This document shows, piece by piece, positions 32,005 to 40,547 of a DNA stretch of 64,000 bases; the stretch's first letter is position 1; each line of letters begins with the position of its first letter. A model generated the notes under the pieces. That model had not been told where the DNA came from. It searched no databases and saw nothing but the letters and a program-made list of their open reading frames with translations. The stretch is from an uncultured Actinomyces sp. (GTDB lineage: Bacteria > Actinomycetota > Actinomycetes > Actinomycetales > Actinomycetaceae). The translations under genes and the position numbers were made by a program. The stretch lies in the NCBI GenBank assembly GCA_900545825.1, contig URAS01000001.1, positions 62,001-126,000 on the forward strand, written 5' to 3'.

Positions 32005-32685
32005 TTAGGACGGGTAGCGCGGCCTGATCTCGAGGTTCTCGACCATCGCGTCGTCGCCGATCTTCAGGGCGAACGCGCAGGCCCGGGCCACAGACGCAGG
32101 GTCGACGTAGCGTGTGCCGTCGTAGTCGTCGCCGGCGTCTTGCAGGGCCACCTGCATGTCGGTGTCGACGCGGCCCGGGTGGATCGAGATGACCCGGATG
32201 GCGTCGCGCTCCTCGTCGCGCAGGGCGTCGGTGAAGGCCCGCAGGGCGAACTTCGAGGCCGCGTAGGTGGCGCCGCCGGCGGACGAGCGGTACCCGGAAC
32301 CCGAATTGATCGCGACGACCTGGCCGTGGCGGCGGCGCAGCGCCGGCAGCAGCAGCGAGGTCAGCTGAACGGGCGCGAACACGTTGATCTCGAAGACGTG
32401 GCGCCACTCGTCGCGCGTGGTGTTGGCCACTCGGTGGGAGCCGGCGACGCCCGCACAGTGGACGAGAACGTCGAGTTCGTCGATGCCGGCAGCCGCCTGG
32501 GCGAGGGCGTCGGCGTCGGTGAGGTCGACGGGCCACGGGGTAGCGGAAGGGTAGGTTGCGGCCACGTCACGGCACTTTTCGGGCGTCGTTCCGCCGATGT
32601 ACAGGTGATAGTCAGGCGCGAGGGCGTCGGCGATCGCGCGGCCGATCCCGCGGGTCGCGCCGGTGATCAAGGCGTAGCGCACCAT
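32005..32685 (-). CDS. Short-chain dehydrogenase/reductase
   Basis: The 226-residue classical SDR has the NAD(P)-binding TGATRGIG at residues 9-16, the NxxG-like region HCAGVAGSH, Ser in INSGSG and catalytic Y-x-x-x-K in TYAASKFAL (near residue 145). SDRs oxidise or reduce alcohol and ketone groups; the substrate cannot be inferred. AAGGA lies 5 bases before the ATG. It is divergent from rpsA, with 141 bases between them holding the rpsA promoter, and convergent with polA. Confidence 0.85.
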   Translation of the reverse strand: MVRYALITGATRGIGRAIADALAPDYHLYIGGTTPEKCRDVAATYPSATPWPVDLTDADALAQAAAGIDELDVLVHCAGVAGSHRVANTTRDEWRHVFEINVFAPVQLTSLLLPALRRRHGQVVAINSGSGYRSSAGGATYAASKFALRAFTDALRDEERDAIRVISIHPGRVDTDMQVALQDAGDDYDGTRYVDPASVARACAFALKIGDDAMVENLEIRPRYPS

Positions 32686-32718
32686 GGGTATCCTTACGTG
32701 GGCAAAGGGGCTTTCGAT

Positions 32719-32776
32719 TTGGAGTATTGCCCGTATTTGCTAGACTAAGCCGAGGTTGGACCCTAGCTGGGGTCCA
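32719..32776 (+). promoter_or_regulatory. rpsA promoter and leader hairpin
   Basis: TTGGAG (32719-32724) and the extended -10 TGC-TAGACT (32738-32746) with a 16-base spacer form a strong promoter. The leader begins near 32752 and carries a hairpin with arms TGGACCC (32757-32763) and GGGTCCA (32770-32776), loop TAGCTG. TACAAT (32797-32802) could be a second start. S1 represses its own translation in E. coli through a structured leader, so a similar role is possible. Confidence 0.6.
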
Positions 32777-32826
32777 TCGCAAGACAACTGTCCATCTACA
32801 ATAGTCCGTTTCGGAGACTCTTCTAC

Positions 32827-34284
32827 ATGACCACCTCCACCACCGCGCAGCCGGACCAGGTTGCCGTGAATGACATCGGGTCGAAAGACGACCTGCTCGC
32901 TGCCATCGACTCTACGATTAAGTACTTTGACGATGGCGACATCGTTGAGGGCACCGTCGTCCGCGTAGACCGCGACGAGGTGCTGCTCGACATCGGCTAC
33001 AAGACTGAGGGCGTGATCCTCTCTCGCGAGCTGTCCATCAAGCACGACGTCAACCCCGATGACGTCGTTAACGTCGGCGACCAGATCGAAGCCCTTGTCC
33101 TGCAGAAGGAGGACAAGGAAGGTCGGCTCATGCTGTCGAAGAAGCGCGCGCAGTACGAGCGCGCGTGGGGCGACATTGAAAAGGTGAAGGAATCGGACGG
33201 CGTCGTCACCGGCACGGTGATCGAGGTTGTCAAGGGCGGTCTGATCCTCGACATCGGCCTGCGTGGCTTCCTGCCCGCGTCGCTGGTCGAGATGCGTCGC
33301 GTCCGCGACCTCCAGCCCTACATCGGTCGTCAGCTCGAGGCCAAGATCATCGAGCTCGACAAGAACCGTAACAACGTCGTCCTCTCGCGCCGCGCCTGGC
33401 TCGAGCAGACGCAGGCCGAGGTCCGCTCGCAGTTCCTCAACACGCTGCAGAAGGGCCAGATCCGCTCCGGCGTCGTCTCGTCGATCGTCAACTTCGGTGC
33501 ATTCGTCGACCTCGGCGGCGTGGACGGCCTCGTTCACGTGTCCGAGCTGTCGTGGAAGCACATCGACCACCCGTCCGAGGTCGTCGAGGTGGGTCAGGAA
33601 GTCACGGTCGAGGTCCTCGACGTCGACATGGACCGCGAGCGCGTGTCCCTGTCGCTCAAGGCAACCCAGGAAGACCCGTGGCAGGTGTTTGCCCGCACGC
33701 ACGCGATCGGCCAGGTTGTGCCGGGCCGCGTGACGAAGCTCGTCCCGTTCGGCGCGTTCGTCCGCGTCGAGGACGGCATCGAGGGCCTCGTCCACATCTC
33801 CGAGCTCGCCCAGCGTCACATCGACGTTCCGGAGCAGGTCGTCAAGATGGGCGAAGAGATCTTCGTCAAGGTCATCGACATCGATCTCGATCGTCGCCGC
33901 ATTTCGCTCTCGCTCAAGCAGGCGAACGACGGTGTCGACCCGAACGCCCAGGAGTTCGACCCGTCGCTGTACGGCATGACTGCCGAGTACGACGACGAGG
34001 GCAACTACAAGTACCCCGAGGGCTTCGATCCGACGACGAACGAGTGGATGGAAGGCTACGACGCCCAGCGCGAGGCGTGGGAGCAGCAGTACGCCCAGGC
34101 CGAGGCCCGGTGGAAGGCTCACAAGGAGCAGGCCGCCAAGGCTCTCGAGGCCGACCGCGAGGCGCTCAACACGGATCCGGCGCAGGATGCGTCGTACTCC
34201 ACCGAGACGACGGACGCGTCGGGCACGCTCGCCTCTGACGAGGCGCTCGCCGCCCTGCGCGAGAAGCTGACCAGCGATCGCTAA
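32827..34284 (+). CDS. rpsA: 30S ribosomal protein S1
   Basis: The 485-residue protein has four S1/OB repeats: about residues 36-105, 123-190, 208-278 and 293-365. The last two carry the best RNA-binding signatures (GAFVDLGGVDGLVHVSELSWKHI; GAFVRVEDGIEGLVHISELAQRHI). A C-terminal acidic, Tyr/Glu-rich tail of about 110 residues follows. Four repeats instead of the six of E. coli S1 is the actinobacterial form. GGAGA lies 10 bases before ATG 32827. S1 helps structured mRNAs engage the ribosome; leaderless mRNAs, apparently common here, do not need it. It ends at a strong hairpin. Confidence 0.96.
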   Translation: MTTSTTAQPDQVAVNDIGSKDDLLAAIDSTIKYFDDGDIVEGTVVRVDRDEVLLDIGYKTEGVILSRELSIKHDVNPDDVVNVGDQIEALVLQKEDKEGRLMLSKKRAQYERAWGDIEKVKESDGVVTGTVIEVVKGGLILDIGLRGFLPASLVEMRRVRDLQPYIGRQLEAKIIELDKNRNNVVLSRRAWLEQTQAEVRSQFLNTLQKGQIRSGVVSSIVNFGAFVDLGGVDGLVHVSELSWKHIDHPSEVVEVGQEVTVEVLDVDMDRERVSLSLKATQEDPWQVFARTHAIGQVVPGRVTKLVPFGAFVRVEDGIEGLVHISELAQRHIDVPEQVVKMGEEIFVKVIDIDLDRRRISLSLKQANDGVDPNAQEFDPSLYGMTAEYDDEGNYKYPEGFDPTTNEWMEGYDAQREAWEQQYAQAEARWKAHKEQAAKALEADREALNTDPAQDASYSTETTDASGTLASDEALAALREKLTSDR

Positions 34285-34312
34285 AGGGTCTGATCAGCTC
34301 AGCTAACCGGGT

Positions 34313-34347
34313 GAGGGCCCCGCATTCTTCGGAGTGCGGGGCCCTCG
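34313..34347 (+). terminator. Hairpin terminator after rpsA
   Basis: GAGGGCCCCGCA (34313-34324) and TGCGGGGCCCTC (34335-34346) form a 12-base-pair stem. No T-run follows, as with several other hairpins in this window. TACGAT at 34350-34355 may be the -10 box for aroD. Confidence 0.8.
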
Positions 34348-34396
34348 CGTACGATGAGTGGCCCGGGTGTGGGGCCCGATGCCAGGAAGGACAGGG

Positions 34397-35158
34397 ATGA
34401 TGGGACGATCGGTGCGCGTGGGGAGCCGCGAGGTCAGTGGGGCGGCCCCCGCGATTTGTGTGCCTGTCGCGTCCCCGATGCGGGCGGAGGTCCTGGCCCA
34501 GGCGCAGGCCGCGGCCGCCCATCCGGGGGTCGACATCATCGAGTGGCGGGTCGATTACGACCCCACGTACGCCGACGCGGACGCGATGGTCGCCCTCGGG
34601 AACGACGTCCGCCGGGCGATCGGTGGCACAGCGCTGCTGGCGACGGTGAGGACGACGGGGGAGGATGGTCGGGCCGACCTGGACGCCGCGAAGTACTGCG
34701 CACTGCTCGGGTCGCTGTGCGCCGCACCGATCGACGCCCTGGACGTCGAGTTGACCAGCGGGCAGCGGGCGGCCACGCTCATGCGGAGGGCCGCCGCCCG
34801 GGGCATCACGACCGTCGTGAGCCTCCACGATTGGGAGGGGACGATGTCGGGTGATGACCTCGCTGACGCCCTCGTGAGGATGGAGCAGTCCGGCGCCGAT
34901 ATCGTCAAGATCGCCGCGATGGTGCCCGACGCGGCGTCGGCGATGGAGTTCCTCGGCGTCGTCGCCGACTATGTGGCGAGGCCCCAGGCGAAGCCGCTGA
35001 TCGCCGCGCCCATGGGACCCTCGGGAGCTGTGGCCCGGCTCATGGCAATCGAGCTGGGGGCCGCCGGGACTTTTGCCGCGCTGAGCGAGGTCACCGCCCC
35101 CGGCCAGATGAACGTCGGCGTCGTCGCGAGCGTGCTCCAGGCGATGGGGCGCCGGTAG
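34397..35158 (+). CDS. aroD: Type I 3-dehydroquinate dehydratase AroD
   Basis: The 253-residue TIM barrel dehydrates 3-dehydroquinate in the shikimate pathway through a Schiff base. EWRVDY (E49, R51), H144 in SLHDWEG and Schiff-base K171 in DIVKIAAM match the type I enzyme, and APMGPSGAVARL is the C-terminal substrate loop. Most actinobacteria use the unrelated type II enzyme (AroQ), so a type I enzyme is somewhat unusual and may be catabolic or acquired. AGGAAGG lies 6 bases before ATG 34397; the frame extends to GTG 34358 but that start lacks a ribosome site. No other aro gene is adjacent. Confidence 0.9.
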   Translation: MMGRSVRVGSREVSGAAPAICVPVASPMRAEVLAQAQAAAAHPGVDIIEWRVDYDPTYADADAMVALGNDVRRAIGGTALLATVRTTGEDGRADLDAAKYCALLGSLCAAPIDALDVELTSGQRAATLMRRAAARGITTVVSLHDWEGTMSGDDLADALVRMEQSGADIVKIAAMVPDAASAMEFLGVVADYVARPQAKPLIAAPMGPSGAVARLMAIELGAAGTFAALSEVTAPGQMNVGVVASVLQAMGRR

Positions 35159-35271
35159 GCGAGCCGGTACGGTATCGCGCTACACTGAGGCCGCCTTGCC
35201 GTGGCCCGATGTCCCCGCGCCACCGCGTGTGGCGCCTCGTACCGCGGAGTTTCAGCGAAAGGATTGGTGGG

Positions 35272-35778
35272 ATGAGTGATCTGACCGAGGTCGAACGGAT
35301 GCTGAGTCTCGAGACGACTCCCGCTCAACGGGCCGCCTGGCTGGCGGCGCTGCCAGACGTCACCGATCGCAGCGAGATGGCTCAGGGCAACGCCGTGAGG
35401 GCGTTAGGCCTCAAGGTTCACATCATCGGCTCGGACGTCATGGTGTGCTCGCTGCCGGTGGACGGCAACGAGCAACACATGGGGATCCTCCACGGCGGCA
35501 TGCACGCCGTGCTGGGCGAGACGACGGGGTCGTTCGCCGCCTGCCACGGGTGCGAGCCCGGATGGACGGCTCTCGGCCTCGACATTTCCATGCACCACCA
35601 CCGCGGAGTAGCGGAAGGGCGCGTGTGGTGCCTGGCCCGCTGCGTCAGTCGGACGCGGAGCTTCGCCTCGTACCAGCTGGCCGTCTATCGCGACGACGGC
35701 AAGGTGGCGTCGACCGGTTATCACACGTGTGCGCTGCGGCCGGTCAGCGAGACGGCCGAAGCCCGGATGCCCCGCTAG
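35272..35778 (+). CDS. PaaI-type hotdog-fold thioesterase
   Basis: The 168-residue protein has the hotdog thioesterase motif HMGILHGGMHAVLGETTGSFAA (residues 84-105), in which the HGG turn and the following acidic residue form the active site, and later the strand FASYQLAVYRDDGKVAST. Such enzymes hydrolyse acyl-CoA or aromatic acyl-CoA thioesters. A 45-residue N-terminal helical extension precedes the fold. GAAAGGA lies before ATG 35272; the upstream in-frame extension lacks a site. TACACT (35181-35186) is a possible -10. Its 3' end overlaps the convergent BCCT gene by four bases. The substrate is unknown. Confidence 0.85.
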   Translation: MSDLTEVERMLSLETTPAQRAAWLAALPDVTDRSEMAQGNAVRALGLKVHIIGSDVMVCSLPVDGNEQHMGILHGGMHAVLGETTGSFAACHGCEPGWTALGLDISMHHHRGVAEGRVWCLARCVSRTRSFASYQLAVYRDDGKVASTGYHTCALRPVSETAEARMPR

Positions 35779-37628
35779 TCGTCGTCGCGCCGGGCGGCGT
35801 TCCCGCCGGGCGTATGACCCGGCTGCTTGGGGGCGCGTGGGCGGGCGAAGAAACGACGTGCTTCCCTGAGGAGCGGGCCGGTGCGGTCGCCGCTGGGCAG
35901 GGGACCCGCGGGCAGATAGTCGCGCATGTCACCACTCGTCAGGTCGGCCGCGATTTCGGCCTTGACCGACTCGACGAGGAGGGCACGGATCGCCAGGCGT
36001 TGCTCCTTTTCCCGCCGCGCGTGGTCTTCGCGCATCTCGCGGACGAGCGACCAACACATGCCGATCATGATGACAGAGAACGGCAGCGCCGCGAGAATAG
36101 CGAGCGCCTGGAGGGCGGCGAGCGCCGTGGACGACTCGGCCGTCGAGAGCATCGCCGCGGTGACGGCGCCCGTGAGGACCGCCCACGTGAGGCGCACGGG
36201 CAGCGAGGGATCGGGATGGCCGCCGGACGACAGCATGGCCATGACGAACGACCCTGAGTCGGACGACGTGATGAAGAAGATGATGACGACGATAATGGCG
36301 AGGCCGGAGAGAACCCGGGCCAGTGGCATCCCCTCGAGTGACTGGAAGAGGACGGTGTCGACGTTGACGGTCCCGTCCTTGTCGAAGAGCTTCCGTCCCT
36401 CGAACATCACCTGGTAGAGGGCGTTACCGCCGAGGATCGCGAACCACGCCGTCGTCACGAGGACGGGGATGGCGACGACGCCGACGATGAACTCGCGGAT
36501 CGTCCGTCCGCGCGAGATCCGGGCGATGAAGATGCCAACGAAGGGCGACCACGAGATCCACCAGCCCCAGTAGTACGTCGTCCATGCGGTCAGCCACTTC
36601 GTGCCGGCGGGCCCCTCGAACGGCAGGGTAGTAAATGACCGCTCGATGAAGTTGCCCAGGTAGGCGCCGAGGTCGGAGACGAACTCCGACAGGAGGAACG
36701 TCGTGTTGCCGAGGACGAGGATGGCGATCGCGAGGATCGACGCGAGGATGAGGTTCGTCGTCGACAGCCATTGGATACCCCGGCCGATGCCCGTCACCAC
36801 GGAGATCCCGGCGACCGTCGAGATCGCGATGACGAGACCGATGAGGAGACCGCGGGACGTGTGGATTCCCGTGAGGTAGGTGAGGCCCGAACTGACCTGG
36901 ACGACACCGAAGCCCAGCGAGGTCGCGATGCCCAGAAGCGTGCCGATGATGGCGACGACGTCGATGAGGTCGCCCAGGCCGCCGGTGATCTTGTCGCCGA
37001 AGAGGGGCTCAAGCGTCCACCGCAACGAAATCGGACGTCGCCGACGGAACGACGCATAGGCGACGGCGAGTCCGACGACGACATAGATGCACCACGGGTG
37101 GAAGCCCCAGTGGAGGAAAGTTGACGCCATGGCGTCGCGGGCCAGCGCGGCGTCCGATCCCGTCATCCCCGGGCGGGGGTTCGCAAAGTGCGAGAGGGGC
37201 TCGCCGGCGCCGTAGCAGAGGAGGCCAATCCCCATGCCGGCCGCGAAAAGCATGGCGAACCACGATTTCGTCGAGTACTCGGGCTCCTCGTCGTCCGCTC
37301 CGAGCCTCAGGTCGCCAAAGCGCGAGCAGGCGACGATGAGGGCGAACACGACGAACGCCGTGGCGATGAGGATGTAATACCACGAGAGGTTATTGGTGAC
37401 CCGGGTCGACAGCCACGACAGTGCGGCATTGAGCGGGTCGGGGGCGACGATCGCTGCGACGACGAGGGGGCAGAGGATGATGACGGCAGGCCAAAACACG
37501 GCTTTGCGGACCGTCGCGGCAGACAGGCCTGGCGGGGGCCCTCCCGCTGTCGACGATGCGGGGGCAGTCTGGGGACCGCCGCTCGCGCTGGTGTCGGTAG
37601 TGGAGGAGGGGTTAACAGGCTCTGACAT
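35775..37628 (-). CDS. BCCT-family betaine/choline transporter
   Basis: The 617-residue protein is a secondary transporter of the betaine-choline-carnitine family, importing quaternary-ammonium osmolytes with sodium or protons. Twelve hydrophobic helices are visible after a 40-residue Ser/Thr/Pro-rich N-terminus. The substrate-site region is WTTYYWGWWISWSPFVGIFIARISRGRTIREF (near residues 350-380), and GAGEPLSHF and HWGFHPWCIY are typical. The basic C-terminal tail of about 90 residues resembles osmosensing tails of BetP. TACCCT (37654-37649, minus) is a possible -10 about 20 bases before the ATG. Betaine uptake under osmotic stress is inferred. Confidence 0.93.
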   Translation of the reverse strand: MSEPVNPSSTTDTSASGGPQTAPASSTAGGPPPGLSAATVRKAVFWPAVIILCPLVVAAIVAPDPLNAALSWLSTRVTNNLSWYYILIATAFVVFALIVACSRFGDLRLGADDEEPEYSTKSWFAMLFAAGMGIGLLCYGAGEPLSHFANPRPGMTGSDAALARDAMASTFLHWGFHPWCIYVVVGLAVAYASFRRRRPISLRWTLEPLFGDKITGGLGDLIDVVAIIGTLLGIATSLGFGVVQVSSGLTYLTGIHTSRGLLIGLVIAISTVAGISVVTGIGRGIQWLSTTNLILASILAIAILVLGNTTFLLSEFVSDLGAYLGNFIERSFTTLPFEGPAGTKWLTAWTTYYWGWWISWSPFVGIFIARISRGRTIREFIVGVVAIPVLVTTAWFAILGGNALYQVMFEGRKLFDKDGTVNVDTVLFQSLEGMPLARVLSGLAIIVVIIFFITSSDSGSFVMAMLSSGGHPDPSLPVRLTWAVLTGAVTAAMLSTAESSTALAALQALAILAALPFSVIMIGMCWSLVREMREDHARREKEQRLAIRALLVESVKAEIAADLTSGDMRDYLPAGPLPSGDRTGPLLREARRFFARPRAPKQPGHTPGGNAARRDDD

Positions 37629-37783
37629 GGGTATCTCGGGGTTGACGACAGGGTAGACCGCCGTGGCGGGCTTCGGCCCAGTATAGGAACGTTGAAGTGT
37701 TATGTCATGTGGAAGGCGTCTGGAATAGTGAAAGACGGCGCTTTCGCCTAATGTGGAAGGCGAACTTGCGGGAAGGAGCGTCT

Positions 37784-38449
37784 GTGGCTGTTTCGCCCAT
37801 CCGTGTGATACGACCGTTTCATTTTGTTGGCTCGGGTCGCGCCCTGCGTGTCGGGGTAACCGGGGGTATCGGGGCTGGCAAGACCACCGTGACGTCGACG
37901 CTCGCCCGGCTTGGCGCCGCGGTCGTGTCCGCAGACGACCTCGTCCGCGACCTGCAGGGTCCTGGAGGCGGCGCGGTCGATCCGATCCGGCAGCGTTTCG
38001 GCGACGGCGTCGTCACGCCCGACGGGGACATCGATCGGAAAGCGCTCGCCAGTATCGTCTTTGGCGACGCCGCAGCACGTGAAGATCTCGAACACATCGT
38101 CCACCCGCTGGTCGCCGAGAGGGCCATCGAGTTCCTCACCGAGGCGGGTCCCGGGCAGATCGCCGTCTATGACGTCCCCCTGCTCATCGAGACCCACGTT
38201 GACGACTACTGCGACGCGATCGTCGTCGTGTGGGCCGACGTCCCGACCCGGCTGCAACGTTTGCGGCGCGACCGGGGGATGAGCGAGGCGCAGGCGATGG
38301 CGCGGATCGAGGCTCAGGTCAGCGATGCCGCCCGCGAACGGGTCGCCCACGTCGTCATCGACAACACGGTCGATCCCGCCCGGGTTGAGGAAGCGGTCGA
38401 GGCTGAGCTGTGGCCCGCCCTCCTCGCAGCCACGGGTGTCGGCAGCTAA
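37784..38449 (+). CDS. coaE: Dephospho-CoA kinase CoaE
   Basis: The 221-residue kinase phosphorylates the ribose of dephospho-CoA, the final step of coenzyme A synthesis. The P-loop is GVTGGIGAGKTTV, D in SADDLVRDL binds substrate, and the lid region reads RLQRLRRDRGMSEAQAMARI. The GTG at 37784 is chosen because GGAAGGAG ends 5 bases upstream; an upstream in-frame ATG (37697) would add a basic, non-family extension. TAATGT (37749-37754) is a likely -10. The single-domain form lacks the extra C-terminal domain seen in mycobacterial CoaE. Its TAA overlaps the uvrB -10 box. Confidence 0.93.
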   Translation: MAVSPIRVIRPFHFVGSGRALRVGVTGGIGAGKTTVTSTLARLGAAVVSADDLVRDLQGPGGGAVDPIRQRFGDGVVTPDGDIDRKALASIVFGDAAAREDLEHIVHPLVAERAIEFLTEAGPGQIAVYDVPLLIETHVDDYCDAIVVVWADVPTRLQRLRRDRGMSEAQAMARIEAQVSDAARERVAHVVIDNTVDPARVEEAVEAELWPALLAATGVGS

Positions 38450-38459
38450 TCTGGCTGGT
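38447..38459 (+). promoter_or_regulatory. -10 element of uvrB inside the coaE stop
   Basis: TAATCT (38447-38452) begins with the TAA stop of coaE and lies 7 bases before ATG 38460. No ribosome site precedes the ATG, so a leaderless uvrB mRNA is likely. No SOS box is present here. Confidence 0.6.
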
Positions 38460-40547
38460 ATGACTGCGCCCCTCGTACGCCAGACCAAGCCTTTCGAGGT
38501 CGTCTCGGACTACACCCCGTCGGGTGACCAGCCGGCGGCGATTGCCGAGCTCACCAAGCGAATTCAGGCGGGGGAGAAGGACGTCGTCCTCATGGGGGCG
38601 ACGGGCACCGGCAAGTCGGCGACCTCGGCGTGGCTGGTCGAACAGGTCCAGCGGCCGACGCTCGTCATGGAGCCCAACAAGACCCTGGCCGCCCAAATGG
38701 CCGCCGAGCTGCGCGAGCTCTTTCCCAATAATGCGGTGGAGTACTTCGTCAGCTATTACGACTACTACCAGCCCGAGGCCTACGTTCCTCAGACGGACAC
38801 GTACATCGAGAAGGACTCGTCGATCAACGACGAGGTCGAGCGGCTGCGCCACTCCGCCACCAATTCCCTCCTTACCAGGCGTGACGTCATCGTCGTGTCG
38901 ACGGTGTCGTGCATCTACGGCCTGGGCACGCCCCAGGAATACGTCGAGCGCATGGTGCCGCTCGAGGTCGGAATGGAGATCGATCGCGACGACCTCCTGC
39001 GCCGCTTCGTTGACATGCAATACACCCGCAACGACGTGGCGTTCGAGCGCGGGACGTTTCGGGTGCGCGGCGACACGGTCGAGATCATCCCCGTCTACGA
39101 GGAGCTGGCCATCCGTATCGAGATGCTCGGCGACGAAATCGAGTCGCTCGCCACGCTCCACCCGGTGACGGGCCAGGTCGTAGCACAGGAGGACCACGTC
39201 TATCTGTTCCCGGCCTCGCACTACGTCGCCGGGCCCGAGCGCATGCAGCGGGCGCTCGACTCGATCGAAGAGGAGCTAGGGGAGCGCCTGGCCGAGCTGA
39301 AGAGCCAGGGCAAGCTCCTCGAGGAGCAGCGGCTGCGGATGCGGACGACCTACGACCTCGAAATGATGAAGGAAATCGGCACGTGCTCGGGCATCGAGAA
39401 CTACTCGCGCCACATCGACGGGCGCGGGCCGGGCACGCCGCCAAACACGCTGCTCGACTATTTCCCCGACGACTTCCTTCTCATCATCGACGAGTCGCAC
39501 GTGACGGTACCCCAGATCGGCGGCATGTTCGAGGGCGACATGTCGCGCAAGCGCACCCTCGTCGACCACGGGTTTAGGCTGCCGTCGGCCATGGACAACC
39601 GGCCGCTGAAATTTGCGGAATTCGAAGAGCGGGTCGGCCAGACCGTCTACATGTCGGCGACACCCGGCCCCTTCGAGCTCGAGCGCGCCGACGGCGTCGT
39701 CGAGCAGATCATCCGCCCGACCGGCCTCGTCGACCCCCTGATCGTCGTCAAGCCGACCGAGGGCCAGATTGACGACCTCCTGGCCGAGATCACCAAGCGC
39801 ACGGCGAAGCACGAGCGCGTCCTCGTCACGACACTGACGAAGAAAATGGCCGAGGACCTGTCGGACTACCTGGCCGAACGCGGCGTCGCCGTCGAATACC
39901 TCCACTCCGACGTCGACACGCTGCGGCGCGTCGAGCTGCTGCGCGAGCTGCGCATGGGGAAGTTCGACGTCCTCGTCGGCATCAACCTCCTGCGCGAGGG
40001 CCTCGACCTGCCCGAGGTGTCGCTCGTCGCCATCCTCGACGCCGACAAGGAGGGCTTCCTCCGCTCGACGACCTCACTCATCCAAACGATCGGCCGCGCC
40101 GCCCGCAACGTGTCGGGCGAGGTCCACATGTACGCCGACTCGCTGACCGACTCGATGAAGGCGGCGATCTCCGAGACCGAGAGGCGCCGCGAGAAGCAGC
40201 TGGCCTACAACAAAGAGCACGGCATCGACCCGCAGCCGCTGCGGAAGAAGATCGCTGACGTCACCGACATGCTGGCCCGCGAGGAGATCGACACCGAGGA
40301 GCTGCTGGCCACCGGCTACCGCGGCGCCGGTCGGGGTCCGGGCCGCGACGAGCGTGCCCAGGCGGCGACCAGCGTCCGCGAACAGCTGGCTGTCTCCGCC
40401 GAGGGCGACCTCGCCGGCCTCATCGAAGAACTCTCGGCCCAGATGATGCAGGCCGCCGAGAACCTCGAGTTCGAGGTCGCCGCACGGCTCCGCGACGAGG
40501 TGGCCGACCTCAAGAAGGAACTGCGCGGGATGAAGGCGGCCCACTGA
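38460..40547 (+). CDS. uvrB: Excinuclease ABC subunit UvrB
   Basis: The 695-residue helicase-like subunit is loaded by UvrA onto DNA damage and then recruits UvrC. Walker A GATGTGKSAT lies near residue 43, the beta-hairpin YYDYYQPEAYVPQTDTYIEKD near residue 95, the DEAH-like IDESHVTVPQ near residue 345, and helicase motifs V and VI in INLLREGLDLPEVSLVAI and QTIGRAARN. The C-terminal UVR domain (IEELSAQMMQAAENLEFEVAARLRDEV) binds UvrC. The length is normal. The downstream ATPase start overlaps the stop by one base (TGATG). Confidence 0.97.
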   Translation: MTAPLVRQTKPFEVVSDYTPSGDQPAAIAELTKRIQAGEKDVVLMGATGTGKSATSAWLVEQVQRPTLVMEPNKTLAAQMAAELRELFPNNAVEYFVSYYDYYQPEAYVPQTDTYIEKDSSINDEVERLRHSATNSLLTRRDVIVVSTVSCIYGLGTPQEYVERMVPLEVGMEIDRDDLLRRFVDMQYTRNDVAFERGTFRVRGDTVEIIPVYEELAIRIEMLGDEIESLATLHPVTGQVVAQEDHVYLFPASHYVAGPERMQRALDSIEEELGERLAELKSQGKLLEEQRLRMRTTYDLEMMKEIGTCSGIENYSRHIDGRGPGTPPNTLLDYFPDDFLLIIDESHVTVPQIGGMFEGDMSRKRTLVDHGFRLPSAMDNRPLKFAEFEERVGQTVYMSATPGPFELERADGVVEQIIRPTGLVDPLIVVKPTEGQIDDLLAEITKRTAKHERVLVTTLTKKMAEDLSDYLAERGVAVEYLHSDVDTLRRVELLRELRMGKFDVLVGINLLREGLDLPEVSLVAILDADKEGFLRSTTSLIQTIGRAARNVSGEVHMYADSLTDSMKAAISETERRREKQLAYNKEHGIDPQPLRKKIADVTDMLAREEIDTEELLATGYRGAGRGPGRDERAQAATSVREQLAVSAEGDLAGLIEELSAQMMQAAENLEFEVAARLRDEVADLKKELRGMKAAH

